The notes beneath the pieces were generated by a model. The model saw only the letters and a program-made list of their open reading frames with translations. It searched no databases and was not told the DNA's origin. A program made the position numbers and the translations under genes. From Saccharum officinarum (Eukaryota; Streptophyta; Magnoliopsida; Poales; Poaceae), in assembly GCA_020631735.1 (NCBI GenBank), contig CM036160.1:109737860-109801859 (forward strand): a stretch of DNA of 64,000 bases, given 5' to 3'. Below, in pieces: positions 12,946 through 24,686 of the stretch; position 1 is the stretch's first letter, and each line of letters opens with the position of its first letter.

Positions 12946-13769
12946 AACACAGCCTCATCCTCTTTTTTTTTTTTTGCGACGAAAGAAGAATTATATTATA
13001 TGATAGCTGGGTACATCAACACGTTACAAGTACTCTGGATTACAAAATAGTACCCACACTGTGAATAGCACAACTCAAAACCTAACCTGTTAGATGCTTT
13101 GCAGTATGGATGACCGCACAGGCAAACACTCGGCAAATGGCCTGAGAACAAATGCCCAATGAACAACGGCCAACATTCCTGTAGGCGGAATTGAGGAACT
13201 TCTTCTTTCTGGTGTCTTTCTTCTTCTTCTTTCTGCCACCGAAGAGAAAGGAAGACTGATCTGAAAATTATTCTCCCTAGTCCTTCATCGTGGCCAGATC
13301 TAACCACAGTAAAACGGAGAAGAGACCGGAGAAAATTATTCCATGGCGGCGACATCATCTCCGCCTTGATGCCGCCGTCCGGAAACAAAAGTCTCCATGT
13401 GGTCATGTCGATGAAGATGCTGACGCCAACGTTGTCGCCCTCATCTTCAACGAAGCCGCCATGGAGAAGACGAATCCACCCTTCCCCTTCACCATCGTTA
13501 GAGATGAGGAGAAGGAGGAGATAAAACTCCAGTACCAAATAATTTGGCATGAAGAGACACTAACCCTAATGACTCTGAAAAAAATTTATTAAAAACAATG
13601 GATCCCCACTCCCTTCAGCCCCCGGCGAGATGCCGGAGGAGAAGAGAGGGGGACCAGCGGTGGTGGACGGCGGGGGCTGCGGCGGCGGCGGCAGCGCTAG
13701 GGCAGGAGCATCTTTGAAAGCTTAATGGTGAATGGTTGATAATTCGGTGGCCAACACAGCCTCATCCTC
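12946..13769 (-). mobile_element. Non-LTR retroposon (LINE-type or retrocopy) with 17-bp target duplication
   Basis: The insertion at 12963-13752 is bounded by identical copies of AACACAGCCTCATCCTC (12946-12962 and 13753-13769). It begins on the plus strand with a T-run, so on the minus strand it ends in a poly(A) tail preceded by TTCTTTCGTCGC. A long target duplication and an A-tail are the hallmarks of target-primed reverse transcription. An open frame on the minus strand (13550-12996, 184 codons) has no reverse-transcriptase motif, so this is either a heavily 5'-truncated LINE, a non-autonomous relative, or a retrocopy of a host transcript. It lies directly upstream of the Agenet gene. Confidence 0.85.
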
Positions 13770-14634
13770 ACGAGTCACGAACCGAAACCCAAACAGGCTG
13801 CGCTGCGCTGCCCCACGAAGGAAAACCACCAACCCGTTTGCCCTTGCCCCTGCGGCCCTGCGCCGCTGCGCTCTCCCGAAAGAGAGGGGCCGAACCGAAG
13901 CGCAGTAGATTCCCCTTGCCCTCCTCCTCCTCCCTCATGCCCCCATCGACCCCTCGCCCCCCTCTCCCTCCTCGCCTCCCCACCTGTCTGTCTCCTTCCT
14001 CCTCCTCCCTCCCTCGCGCCGCGCTCTCCTCTCCCCGCCTCCGCAGAGAGAGACGTCCTGCGCACGAGTGCCCCCGCCCAGAGAAGAAACCCTCGCCCGC
14101 CCCTTCCGTCCGCACGGCCTGCCACCGGTCTCCCTGAACGCCGCCGCCGCCGCCGCCACCGCCGCCGCCGTTGGGTTTCCTTGTGGCGTCACTTTTGAGG
14201 GATTTTTCTGGGGGTTTCTGAGACAAGGATCAGCGCTGGAGTGGCCTCGCCGCTGCCTTCCGGTGCATGGAGGAGTTCCTGCTCAGCCTGAACCCGTTCC
14301 GTTTCAAGCCGCTCTGGCCGGCGACGACTGCCCCCAAATCCTTCTGAGGCCCTAGGAAATCCTACTCCCGCCCGGGGTTCCTAGAATCCCCGGGCCGCCG
14401 CCCCTCTCCGACTCCCTTGTTTCCTCAGATAGTCCTCCGAGGTTTCCGAGAGGCACCCGCTCCTCCTCCCCTGCGAACCGAGAGCCCCTAGGGCCGTAAG
14501 TCTTCCTCCTCCTCTTTCCGAGGCCCTGAACGTGAGCGTGCTGCCGGCGGCAGCCCCTCCGTCCGCGTGGTGCCGTGCCCCGGGCCTGTGTGTGGGCGTC
14601 CTTCCTTGGCGGCGTTTTAGCGTTGCGGACGAGG
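13770..14634 (+). promoter_or_regulatory. Promoter / 5' UTR region of the BAH-Agenet gene
   Basis: This region is pyrimidine-rich with CTCC and GCC runs (a GCC microsatellite at about 14142-14171), typical of monocot leaders. No clear TATA box was found. GTAAGTC at 14496 and TTTTAG near 14619 could bound a 5'-UTR intron that ends just before the start codon. That intron is only a suggestion. Confidence 0.45.
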
Positions 14635-17600
14635 ATGGCGAGGGAGGACGGCCCGCAGTTCGTGCGGTGGAGGGAGGAGTTCGTGTCGCAGGAGCGCGGC
14701 AGCCGCGTCGTGCACTACTACCTCGAAGACGCGGCCGGCGTGCCGCATCTCGCCGTCGTCGGCACCGAGAGGAGCCTGCGCCACATGCTCTACGTGGTCT
14801 CGGAGGACTTCAGCGCAGCGTGGGGGTGCGGCGGCGGCGCTGACGACGGCGGCGCGCCGCCCGTGTTTGCGCGCAAGTGGCGGTCACGCCGTGAGGTGGT
14901 GGATTGGCTCGCGTCCTTCCTTCCGGTGAAGGCACTTGACTCAAGTAATTATTACCGCTCTCATCTGTTTCGTTTCACCACTCACTTTTTTTATAACCCA
15001 TCTCTCTTGTTTGTTTACATCTTATTTATGTTTATGATCTTTGGAACCTAAATTCTGCTCTGAAAGCCAAAACGCTGAAATTATGCTCTAAAACCATGAC
15101 TGCAGCCTAGTGAAATCTGTAAACTCTGAGGTAGCTGGCTTCCCTTCACTCTTTCTTGAAGAAGCCTTTGAGTAATTGAGTGTGACAAGCACTATACAAC
15201 CAATTTATGCCTTTCTTAAAGGCTTCTCAAACACATTGAAAAACTTTCACTCATCTTATATACATTTTACCACGAAAGAGAAGTGGAAGAAGGTCGACCT
15301 GCTAAGAAACCTGCAGAGGGATGCCCAAAGACCATGGATGCCCTCCAATAAACATCCTATTGATCCCTCTACGCACCTCACCCAACACATACACATGCCG
15401 CCACGGAGCCACCACCACCACCACAACGACAACAACACACACACCCTTTGCATGCTGGCAAAAATTTTGGGCTTTATTTGTAATTGTAATAATTTCATTA
15501 ATTTGTTGCCTGTTCCAGAATTCTCAAAATATGGATCTTTTGCGGATAATGACAGTGGGTTAGATGGATACGGGGAAACAAATAGCTTTTTGCACCAAAA
15601 TCTGGTAAGTCATCACTTGTAACATGTAAATTTGTGTAGTTTGGTTCCATATACATCATGAGCTCAATGTTTTTTTTTTCTTGTTATCCTTCTTATAGGG
15701 GAAAGACTGCAGCTCAGACATTACATGGTCTGGTTCGTTCTGGACATGTGGCAAACAGCTTCGGCACTATCGAGCTTTTTGTCGCAACGGAACCACAATA
15801 TCCGTAAGTTCCGTCATGATATTGTGCATATACTCAAGAGTCATTTATAGAATATCTTATGGCATCTTGTTTTGCAGACCCACACTTTTGTGCTGGTCTT
15901 GTCAGAGGAAGAAAATCGCTATCTTGCATACTTGGAAGACATGTATGAAGATAAGAAGGGACAGAAGAAGATCAAAGTGCGATGGTTTCATCAAAACCAG
16001 GAATTCGCTTGTGCTATACCTCCTCCTCCTCCTCATCCTTGCGAAGTTTTCATCACTCCTTTTACACAAGTAATCAGTGTGGAATGTGTTGATGATATCG
16101 CAACTGTTTTAACTCCCGATCATTATGAAAAGTGCTCCAATGCAATGCCAACTTCTTCTTTGGCCGGGATCCGTTTCTGCTTTCGCCAGTATAGTAAAAA
16201 TAAATTCAAGCATTTTGATTTAAGATCACTGCGCGGATATTTTAGTCAAGCTGTTGTTCTATCCTTGAAAATTCCAGCTGAGTCAGAAAAGGATGGTGAG
16301 TATTGTACATCTGGGAAAACTAAGTTTCCGAAGCAGTTAGAGAGGCTTTATTCAAAATGTTTGGGCACCAAAATTTGTCGAAGCCCACAGGCAGACTCCA
16401 TACCGTCTTATCAGATATTAAATAACGAGCAACCTCGGAAGCATCTCTCGATCAAGTTTATTGTGCCCCAGAATCAACTAATGCCAACATATAATACTGG
16501 TGACAGATTAGAGATCTTGTCTCAAGACAGTGGCATTATTGGTTGCTGGTTCAGGTGCACTGTTCTGAAGTCATGCACTAATCATAACAAATTGAAGGTT
16601 CAGTATGACGATCTCCAAAATGCTGACGATAGTGGGAGATTGGAGGTATGATTAATGACTTGAGTTTGAAATTAGGCTAGATTAATATGTATAACTGAGA
16701 AAGACAGAATGCATTAAAATCCCACACTCACACACACCCAATGTCACTATCTACTCTTTTGTGCCTGCATGAAATGTATTATGTATGTTTTGCTAAAAAG
16801 GATTAGATTGTTTCTTGGTGTATCAATAGGATTTTATATGCCTCTATGCAGGAGATGGTACCTGCCTCTGCATTGGCTCTTCCTGATAAACTGGGACTTA
16901 GATGCCAAGACCGACTAAGAATCAGGCCGCGTCCTCAAGAAAATAGTTCTGTTGATGGTGCTTCTCTTTTACCTGGAACTGCTGTTGATGTTTGGCAATT
17001 TAGTGGCTGGTGGGAAGGAGTTGTTGTCAGTTTGGACAACATTGTGGCAGATAGCCTTCAAGTATATTTTCCAGGTAAATTTCCAATTGTTTAATTTAAT
17101 TGATATTCCTATTTGATGCTCTCAAGTTCTCAGTGAGAAACAAAAATCTTTCTTGACAAATTAATTTTCTAGAATGAAGAGAGTAGAATCTAGATGGTGT
17201 GTACCATGTGCCATTTTCCTACTGTTAGAACTGCAAATTCTGGGGCATTTCCACCTTTTCATGTATGCTTTTACCGATTCACACATATTAAATCTATTAG
17301 GAAATCATGTCCATGTGTGATCTATTGTACAATAGGTAATCATATTGTATCCCACAAATACTAAGTGTTTCTAATAAATTATCATTATTCACCATACATG
17401 CATGAAGATGATGAAACTAATGAATTAATGATGTTGCATTACAGGAGAGAACTTTTTCTGTGCATGCCAGCTAAGGAATGTTAGAATCTCTAAAGATTGG
17501 GTCAAGAACCGATGGGTTGATATTGAAACAAAGTCAGACGTGTTGTCACGGATACCTTCAGGTAGTGTCCAAACAAAGCAAGCTGATAATGCACCATCTG

Positions 17601-18424
17601 TTGGTGTGATAGACTCCAGCAGTTCTGCAATGCCTGAGCAAGAGCTTGCAGCTACCCAAGCAAACTCCCCTGGAGATAAACGAGTGCCTAAGCAAGAGCT
17701 TGCAGCCACCCAAGCAAACTCCAGTGGAGAGAAACCAGTGCCTGAGCAAGAGCTTGCAGCTACCGAAGCAAACTCCAATGGAGATAAACCTGTGCCTGAG
17801 CAAGAGCTTGCAGCTACCCAAACAAACTCCAATGGAGATAAACCCGTGTCTGAGCAAGAACTTGCAGCTACCCAAGCAAACTCCAATGGAGATAAACCCG
17901 CATCTGAGCAAGAGCTTGCAGCTACCCAAGCAAACTCCAATGGAGATAAACCAGTGCCTGAGCAAGAGCTTGCAGCTACGCAAGCAAACTCCAGTGGAGA
18001 TAAACCAGTGCCTAAGCAAGAGCTTGCAGCTACCCAATCAAATTCCAATGAAGATAAACCTGTGCCTGAGCAAGAGCTTGCAGCTGCCCAAGCAAACTCC
18101 AATGGAGATAATAAACAAACAGAAGCAAGTAAGCAATCCGAGGTTAGTATGACTGATGAAGCCTCTGCTTTTGTAGAGGATGACAAGCGAACAATTCTAG
18201 GGAAGCATCCCAGGGATGTTAGTATGACTGATGAAGCCTCTGCTTTTGTGGAGGATGACAAGCGAACAATTCTATGGAAGCATCCCAGGGATGTTATGAC
18301 TGATGAAGACTCAGCTTTTGTGGAGGATGACAAGCGAACAATTCTAGGGAAGCATCCTAGGGATGAAGGTGATGCTGAACAGAAATGCAATGGGGAAGTA
18401 GGTGTAGATGTTAGCAAGACATGA
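14635..18424 (+). CDS. BAH + tandem Agenet (Tudor-like) domain protein, six exons
   Basis: Exons at 14635-14944, 15519-15604, 15699-15803, 15878-16645, 16852-17074 and 17445-18424 join in phase into 823 codons plus stop, all with GT-AG introns. Residues about 135-265 look like a BAH domain (FVLVLSEEENRYLAYLEDMY, then KIKVRWF). Two Agenet repeats follow at about 365-520 (YNTGDRLEILS, GCWFRCTVL; LPGTAVDVWQFSGWWEGVVV). Both domain types bind modified histone tails, so the protein is probably a nuclear chromatin reader; the same BAH-Agenet pairing exists in an Arabidopsis protein (I recall AT1G68580). The C-terminal third is low complexity: nine 18-residue repeats (residues 561-722), then three copies of a 24-25-residue unit (731-804). 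The ATG has GAGG before it and G after it and opens the conserved MAREDGPQFVRW. Confidence in structure is high, in exact binding target low. Confidence 0.9.
17633..18118 (+). repeat. Coding minisatellite, 9 x 54 bp
   Basis: Nine in-frame 54-bp units encode variants of PEQELAATQANSNGDKPV. Units differ by a few residues (Q/E/K, N/S) and none carries a frameshift. The unit is free of stops in several frames on both strands, which explains the long spurious frames overlapping it. Unit number is likely to vary between cultivars. Confidence 0.95.
18143..18364 (+). repeat. Coding tandem repeat, 75 + 75 + 72 bp
   Basis: Three consecutive units encode VSMTDEASAFVEDDKRTIL followed by GKHPRD. The third unit lacks one serine codon and carries D for A. 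It follows directly after the 54-bp minisatellite in the last exon of the BAH-Agenet gene. Confidence 0.93.
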
Positions 18425-19294
18425 TGTAGTGTACATAGCTATAGATATGGTAATTGAAACCCCCAATGGCGGGGTTTTACTACGCTGCTGATATCAGAGC
18501 GTATTGGCCTCTTTTGCCATACACAAACCTCTCCTAGTTTTCTTATTTTGCTGGTAGTTGTGTTTATGTTAAGAGACTCATGGATTGCAAGCTGAATGGT
18601 ACCCTTTTCAGGCGCGTTGTATAGTAATCTATATGATTTTTGATCTGTCAGTGTTTTCTGCTTGAGTATAGTTCAATCCGCCTCAGTCAGTTAACTTCAT
18701 TCCTTTTTCAGAATGAAATTATTGCCCTTCCTCGCTTGTATTGCAATTTTTATATGGGTATCTACACTGGCGCGGTCTGGTGTGTCTACATTTTGGTACT
18801 TTGATGATTCTTGCAGTCGATCATGATGGTCCGTTCTGATCGCTATGATGAGCATCGTGCCATCCCTTCAACTGCAGCTGCGCATGTTGATCTGGAGAGG
18901 TTGCAAAATGAGAGCATTTTTTCACTCTCAAAGTCATGTGCATCTATTTGTGGCATTGGCATCCTGGATCTGAACTACCCGTGCTAGAAGTCAGGAAAGC
19001 CATGCCATGATCTCATCATTTTGATTTTCTGGTACGTTGGGCCCTAGGTCCCATCTGCTGATCTGCACGAGGCGTATCACATTCACATGACGGACTTTGG
19101 CCTCCCCTGTTTTCCTTCACATACGTGCAAACTCTGTATCTTGCCATGATGGACAGGGCCATCCCAGTATCTCATTGCATATATGGGTGTCAGGTTTGTA
19201 CATGGTACTAGCATTAGTATATGGTACAGCGTACATGTGTACTGACTAGCTGCTTGCTACACTATCTGCACTGAAGAAGACTGAAGAACTCGCA
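18425..19294. other. 3' UTR of the BAH-Agenet gene and convergent intergenic DNA
   Basis: No coding sequence is seen. The region lies between the stop codon of the BAH-Agenet gene and the 3' end of the pectinesterase gene, which point at each other. It should hold both polyadenylation regions. I could not assign the sites. Confidence 0.5.
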
Positions 19295-19420
19295 GGATCT
19301 ACATACGGCTCGGACCATTGCTCGCCGGCGACGAAGCTCCGACCGAGGAACGGATCGGATCTACAGCCTGAGCCACTGCTCGCCGTTGATGAAGCTCCGG
19401 CCGAGGAACGGCCGCGCCTC
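19295..19420 (-). repeat. Tandem copy of the pectinesterase 3' coding end
   Basis: The last part of exon 5 (19357-19420, encoding ARPFLGRSFINGEQWLRL and the stop) is repeated in diverged form at 19295-19356, about 62 bp apart. The extra copy lies beyond the stop codon, in the 3' UTR, so it is not translated. The units are roughly 80% alike by eye. Confidence 0.8.
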
Positions 19421-22400
19421 GTCGTAGGTGAGCGACCGGGACCAAGGCACCCGCTGCCTCGTGCTCGCCCCTGGGCCCTTGCAGCTGTACTCCCCGAACA
19501 GCACCGTCCTGTCCAAAAACGAGCCCAGAAATGTCACTCTCTGACGAGCAGTCGAGCACTGTGCCGTATCATTTTCGTCAGGTTTGGACCCGGCAACAGG
19601 CGAGTCACGTGTGGTAGACCTCGCGCGGACATTGCATGGAGTGTTCGGATACTAATAAAAAAAATTACAGAATCTATCAGTAAACCGTGAGACAAATTTA
19701 TTAAGCCTAATTAATCGTCATTAGCACATGTATTAATGTAGAACTTTATTGTTAAATCATGGACTAATTAGGCTTAAAAGATTCGTCTCGCAAATTATAC
19801 GTAATCTGTGTAATTAGTTATTTTTTAGCCTATATTTAATACTTCATTCATATGTCAAATATCCGATGTGAAAGGACGTAAATTTTGGGGCGGGGGAACT
19901 AAACGAGGCCGCGTTGCATTTCCCTGTAAAGACCGTTTGGTGAGCCTGTCCTGCCAGGCAACCACCTACCTACTTCCTACAATCTCATCATCACCAAGCA
20001 GGTTAACAGTAAAACCAGTTCAACCACAGCAGTGAAGTGAAGGGAACAGAATGTTAGTACTCACTTTGTTCTGGAGCGGTCGCCCCAGTCGCTCCAGCCC
20101 TGGGGCACGACGATGCCGCTGAGGTCGCAGTAGGAGTAGACCACCCGGGCGTAGCGGCCCCACGCCCTGCCCAGGTACAGCATGCCGGAGCCGGTGAGCC
20201 TGCACCCCACGAACGAGAACCCGGAGTCCTCCGCCGCCGAGCTCCGCTGCGACGCCGCGATCGCGCCGTAGCTCGTCGCCACTGCGTGCAGCGTACACCC
20301 CTGCGCGCGCGGTTAACCGTTGGAACGTTCAGAAATCAGAAGCCAGAACCAAGAAGGGATCCATTATCGCCCTTACTGCCACTTGGCCTCGAGGATTTGC
20401 TTCCGGTGTGGCGTTACAGTTGTGTGCCAGGGCACGAAAGGAATGTGACCAATGGATCTAATAGGACTTCGAGCATGGATTTGTGTAAGAGTGTTTCAAG
20501 CGTCGTGCAGGGCTAAGTGCCTAAGAGCACCTCCAGTGTGCAGGCGGAATCGAACCAAGGGCCTGTCAAACCGAACCGTCAACACTGTGGCCAACGAACC
20601 GTAGATGTCAGAAGCAAGAGCGGATGCTGCAGACGCGCCGAACACAGGGAATAAAATAATCCCAAACAAACACAAACGAGCGTGGAGGGGTGCTTTGCGT
20701 CTGGCGCGTGACTGAACTGCGTGGAGAGAGATAAATATTTTATACGTACAAGGCCCACACAACTGATATGAACACTGGAGGCTGCCGAACAGAGTTTTTG
20801 GTTTGCTCCTTCCGAACCATACGGTTCGCTGCAGCACTGGAGCTGCCCTAACGGCCTGGTTCCACTGAGCCGGCTAGGTAGCCTATGTGTGCCACAAGCT
20901 AGCAACAGAGAGAGTGAGAAGCTAAGGCTGTTCGCACCGGCTCACTGTAAAACTTCGTGGAGAAGATTTTTACTGGAAATGAAGCTGCAGTGCTATGTGT
21001 GCCACAAGCTAGCGACAGAGAAAGTGAGAAGCTAAGGCTGTCCGCACCGGCTCCCTGTAAAACTTCCTGGAGGAGATTTTTACCGGAAATGAAGCTGTAG
21101 CGGGGTACTAGAACAGCTACGCTACCGAAGCGGATGGTGGTCGATCCTATATTTCTAGCGGCGTACCGGGCATACGGTAAAGGCCAGGGACCCATCAGCA
21201 CAGTGAACGCAGCCGTGCACAGGAGGACAGCGCGGGCATAGGAGGGAGGATCAGTGACGGGTCCACTTTTTTCGACTAACAAAAAATGTTATAACTCTCA
21301 AACTAAAAAAACTAAATTAAATTCCGATTACACCATTGAACTCGTCTCAATAAATTCTTCAAAACTAAATCTAACATGGATATATTTAGATAAAGTGATA
21401 AGTGGGTCTCATAGTGGATGGAGGATGATATAGATGATGAGTGAATGCAGAACAATTAGATATAAATGAGAGAATCTTGATGACTAAGATATATAGAGGA
21501 TGAATTTAGAGTACCACGAGTGCGGATAGCCTAAAAGCTGATGCATTTCTTGCTGCAAGACGACTATGGAACGGCAGGCAGGGTTGGTGAGTGCCTGAAT
21601 TGTGATTTTCTGATAGCAACCCGGCAGTACCCATCAAAGGATGGGAATTGGGATGGAAGGCATGGAGATTGGAAACTAATGATGTCACCGTTAATAGACC
21701 AGTAGTGTGGTCCTCAAAACAGGGCAGTGTGTTTAGGGGTCAGAAATGTCTGATGAATTATGAATATCAGAGATTGTGTGTGTGTGTCTCTCTCTCAACA
21801 AAAAAATTGAAGTGCTTACACGTCAGCGGTAGTAGAAATAGAAAAAGAATTTAACGAATTCGTTTTTGCTACGTACTACTGTATTTACGTACCTGGTACA
21901 GGGACCTTGCGTTCCCGAAAATGAAGTCAATGGAGCCCTGGATGTCGCAATTGTAGAGGAAGTGGCGGCCGATGTTGTCGAACAGCGTGTCCTGCGTCCC
22001 CAGGATCCTGCACCTGTACAGCATGGTCTTGTCGCCGGACAGCCGCAGCGCCACCGCCTGCTGCCCCACGGCCCCCGCCGGCGCCGCCGGCGCGGAGTTC
22101 TGCGCGCGGGTCACGGAGAGCACGCAGCCGTGTCGATCGTCAGAGGATGAACCCGATCACGCGCGCAGGCAGAGCGCGACGACGTGCACGCACGCTCTTA
22201 CGTACCTCGAAGGTGATGTGGCTGGCGCAGAAGTAGTCGGCCTCGACGGCGACGGAGGCGGAGTAGAAGGTGCCGACCTGGTGGCCGGAACGGTGGTCGA
22301 TGTCCGACGCCCTGGCGTTCCACGTGATCACCGTGCGCCCGCTGCCCATGCCGATGAGCGACACGAACGGCTTCGTGATCGGCACCGTCACCTTCTCCCT

Positions 22401-23274
22401 GCACCCACCCGCCGCCATTGGTGCACACCTTTAGTTATGTCATAATAGGGAAATTCTTGCGCCTTATAATAGGTCTTTTTAGTATGCAGAATAAACTGGA
22501 TGAATGCATTACCGGAGTTAAGGTGCAATGCACAATTTTAGCACCTACTACTTGTAATATGCACAAAAATTGCGGTTCACAAGCTAGACAACGCTACACC
22601 GAGTTGCTTTCAAGTTTTATTAAACCCTGACAGGAAAAATGGAAAACTTCTTCTAGTAGAAAACTGAATGAACTGGCTGCACAAAACATGCAAAAGCAAA
22701 AGAGGAAAAAAGACGGAAAAAGGGTTGGGAAAGCTTGCAGCTAAGACGAGTCCAAGAGGCAAGCTAGAGAGGGAGGCGATCGAACACACGTCGTGATCAC
22801 TTAATACCCCCATTAACGCCGAGGCAGTTACTTCCAAGAGAAGAGAGGCGGTAGTGGAGGCATTCAGGCATAGCAAGCAGCGCGGCGGCGGGCGATCAGC
22901 CAGGCAGCCAACGCAACTCACCTGTACACGCCGTGCCTGACGAGGATCTTGACGCGGCGGCGGTTGCCGGTGGGCACCATGTCGACGGCGCCCTGCACGG
23001 TGCGCGAGTGCCCCGTCCCGTCCTGCGACACTACGATCGTGTCGAGGTCGCGCGTGGGGGCTCCTCTGCTGGCCGCCTTCACGCCGCCTCCCACGGCGCC
23101 CTGCACGGCGGCGGCGGGCGGGATGCTGAGGTCGTCCCACGTTATGAACGACCCGTCCGCCGCCGCAGCGGCGGACGACGCGAGGACGACGACGGGCAGG
23201 ACCAGGAGGATGTACATGGCGGCCGCGCAGCAGATGCAGCGGCGCCGCCTGCGCCCGGCGGCGGCGGCGACCAT
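19361..23274 (-). CDS. Pectin methylesterase (pectinesterase), five exons
   Basis: Minus-strand exons 23274-22922, 22398-22206, 22099-21893, 20300-20065 and 19508-19361 join in phase to 378 codons plus stop. The enzyme removes methyl esters from homogalacturonan in the cell wall. All family motifs are present: GVYRE (about 115-119), QAVAL (196-200), QDTL (218-221, general acid D219), DFIFG (240-244, nucleophile D240) and LGRAW (294-298, R296). There is no N-terminal inhibitor-like pro-region; instead a basic stretch and one hydrophobic segment (about residues 8-38) give a signal peptide or anchor. The start is the ATG in GCCATGG at 23274; a GTG nine codons upstream is not used. Intron 3 (1592 bp) holds a MITE with an internal duplication, intron 4 holds another. 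Isoform not assigned. Confidence 0.95.
19639..19911. mobile_element. Tourist-like MITE, degraded, in pectinesterase intron 4
   Basis: The right end GGGGGAACTAAACGAGGCC is the inverse of the grass terminus GGCCTNGTTTAGTTCC. The interior contains GGCTTAAAAGATTCGTCTCG, shared with copies at 37998-38241, 55679-55907 and 55947-56160. The left end is diverged and its boundary approximate. Confidence 0.65.
20883..21102. repeat. 110-bp direct tandem duplication
   Basis: Units 20883-20992 and 20993-21102 both start CTATGTGTGCCACAAGCTAG and end with AAATGAAGCTG plus a few bases. They differ at several positions, so the duplication is not very recent. It includes the MITE left terminus and flanking intron sequence, giving two MITE left ends in a row. 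Confidence 0.88.
20924..21531. mobile_element. MITE with AAGGCTnTCCGCACyG-type ends, in pectinesterase intron 3
   Basis: The left end AAGGCTGTTCGCACCGG mirrors the right end GAGTGCGGATAGCCT. The portion 21262-21530 is the reverse complement of part of the related element at 28581-29002. An internal direct duplication of 110 bp falls at the left end. The superfamily (hAT or Mutator) is undecided because I could not identify a clean target duplication. Confidence 0.6.
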
Positions 23275-23473
23275 GGCCACGTCCCAGGTCACACGGCACA
23301 CACCCGGGTGGGTCAGGGCGTCGCGTCGAGTAGAGAACTAGCCAGGTGATCGGAGCACGTGACGCCTAGCGCGCGTGGAGCTCGTAACAGGTAGCTGCTA
23401 CAGTTTAGCTCGGGAAGACGGCCGATCGGAGGTGATCACTGCTTGTCAGGGAATGAGAATGAGGATGAGGATG

Positions 23474-23481
23474 ATATATAA
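23474..23481 (-). promoter_or_regulatory. TATA box of the pectinesterase gene
   Basis: TTATATAT on the minus strand lies about 200 bp upstream of the pectinesterase start codon, leaving room for a 5' leader of roughly 165-175 nt. It is the only good TATA motif in the immediate upstream region. Confidence 0.6.
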
Positions 23482-23489
23482 GGGCTAGT

Positions 23490-24684
23490 GCGAGCCGACC
23501 GGCCGGGGCTGTGATTGTGTGGCCCCGCACGCTGCGTTGCATGACATGAGACCTGAGTGCGAGTGGGGTGACGACCGACGACGACGAGGGAATGGGATGG
23601 GATGCGAGACGTTGGACGAGGCGTGAGGAGGAAGTGGTGACGGAATTGAATACGAGGCCGCGCCCGGCCGTGTGTTTGCCCGCCGCCTGCTCGTTTGTCT
23701 AGCGCTACCGGACGCAGGAAAGGCACGTCGGTTGGGCGCGCTGGAGCGCAAGATTCAGGGCGGAAGCCAGGCCGTGGTGTTGTGTGCACGGCTTCCGGGC
23801 TTCGGCTACGCTCGGGGACGTGTTTTTTCGTGTCAGAGGCCGGAGCCCGGAGGCACGTCCCGTTCACGGCATCGTTGGCAATGGCAACTGACACTTCGCG
23901 TGCACGTAGCTAGTGCGTAGACGAGAGATCAGGGTGCCAGTGCTACTGCTAGCTAGCTGTTTTTGCCGTGTCAGTTTGCGACGTTTTCCATCCGGCGGAT
24001 TGCAGGCGGGTTCAGTGTTGTACTCGGCTCAATTTCGGTGCTGTGCTGAGGTTCATGCGCGGGACAAGGGACATATGGAAGGATTATTGGTGATGTGTGT
24101 GGATATTTTTGGAGCGGTGGTGAGATGGAAGAAAGGTTGGTCACGCGAGGGAGACGAGCATTTGTTTAGATTTTGCTGGGGAGGGGTTTGCATTCCGTGT
24201 TGGGATTGCAGATCAGAGGAGGAATGCCGGACGGAGGTGGTTAGCGATTGTTTGGTTCAGAGCGGTTGGGGTGCGGTGCAGTGCAGAGTTTTTTTTTTTT
24301 TACCACATCCTGCTCAAGTGCTCTGGCTCAGCTGCGGTTCTTGTCCTTGTCTCGCCATGGGTACATGCGTTTCTTGTCCCCTCGTTTCGGAAAATGATGA
24401 TGATGGCCTCGGACGAGTCAGCGTCAGTGCCGGCTCCTCTCGGAATTGGATTAGGCGGAGGCGCAACATGGCTCGGACCTAACAGCTTTCATGATCTTCC
24501 GTCAGATGGTCAATCCGGTTGGGCTTCTTAATTTGACGATTATAGGTGGTCGTCGTCTGGACGTGTTCGTGTCAGATTTGCGGGTGCCAGCGCTTTCGTT
24601 AGTTTTTAGGAAATGGAGTCAGGGTCAAATTTATGTACATAGTGCCGTAGTGGCATCAGTTACACGTAGCATATAACTAGAAGT
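23490..24684. other. Pectinesterase upstream region, no gene seen
   Basis: Moderately GC-rich DNA with several short open frames on the plus strand (for example 23913-24482) that show no recognisable domain, no splice logic and no codon bias like the genes nearby. I treat it as promoter and intergenic DNA. Confidence 0.5.
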
Positions 24685-24686
24685 CT

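Noticed and set aside
17425..18417. 330-codon frame on the minus strand, and a 168-codon frame in another plus frame
   Set aside because: Both arise from the stop-free 54-bp repeat of the BAH-Agenet exon.
22610..23299. 229-codon minus-strand frame
   Set aside because: It overlaps pectinesterase exon 1 in another frame and continues into the intron.
23913..24482. 189-codon plus-strand frame
   Set aside because: No domain, no splice context, Cys/Arg-rich composition typical of chance frames in GC-rich DNA.
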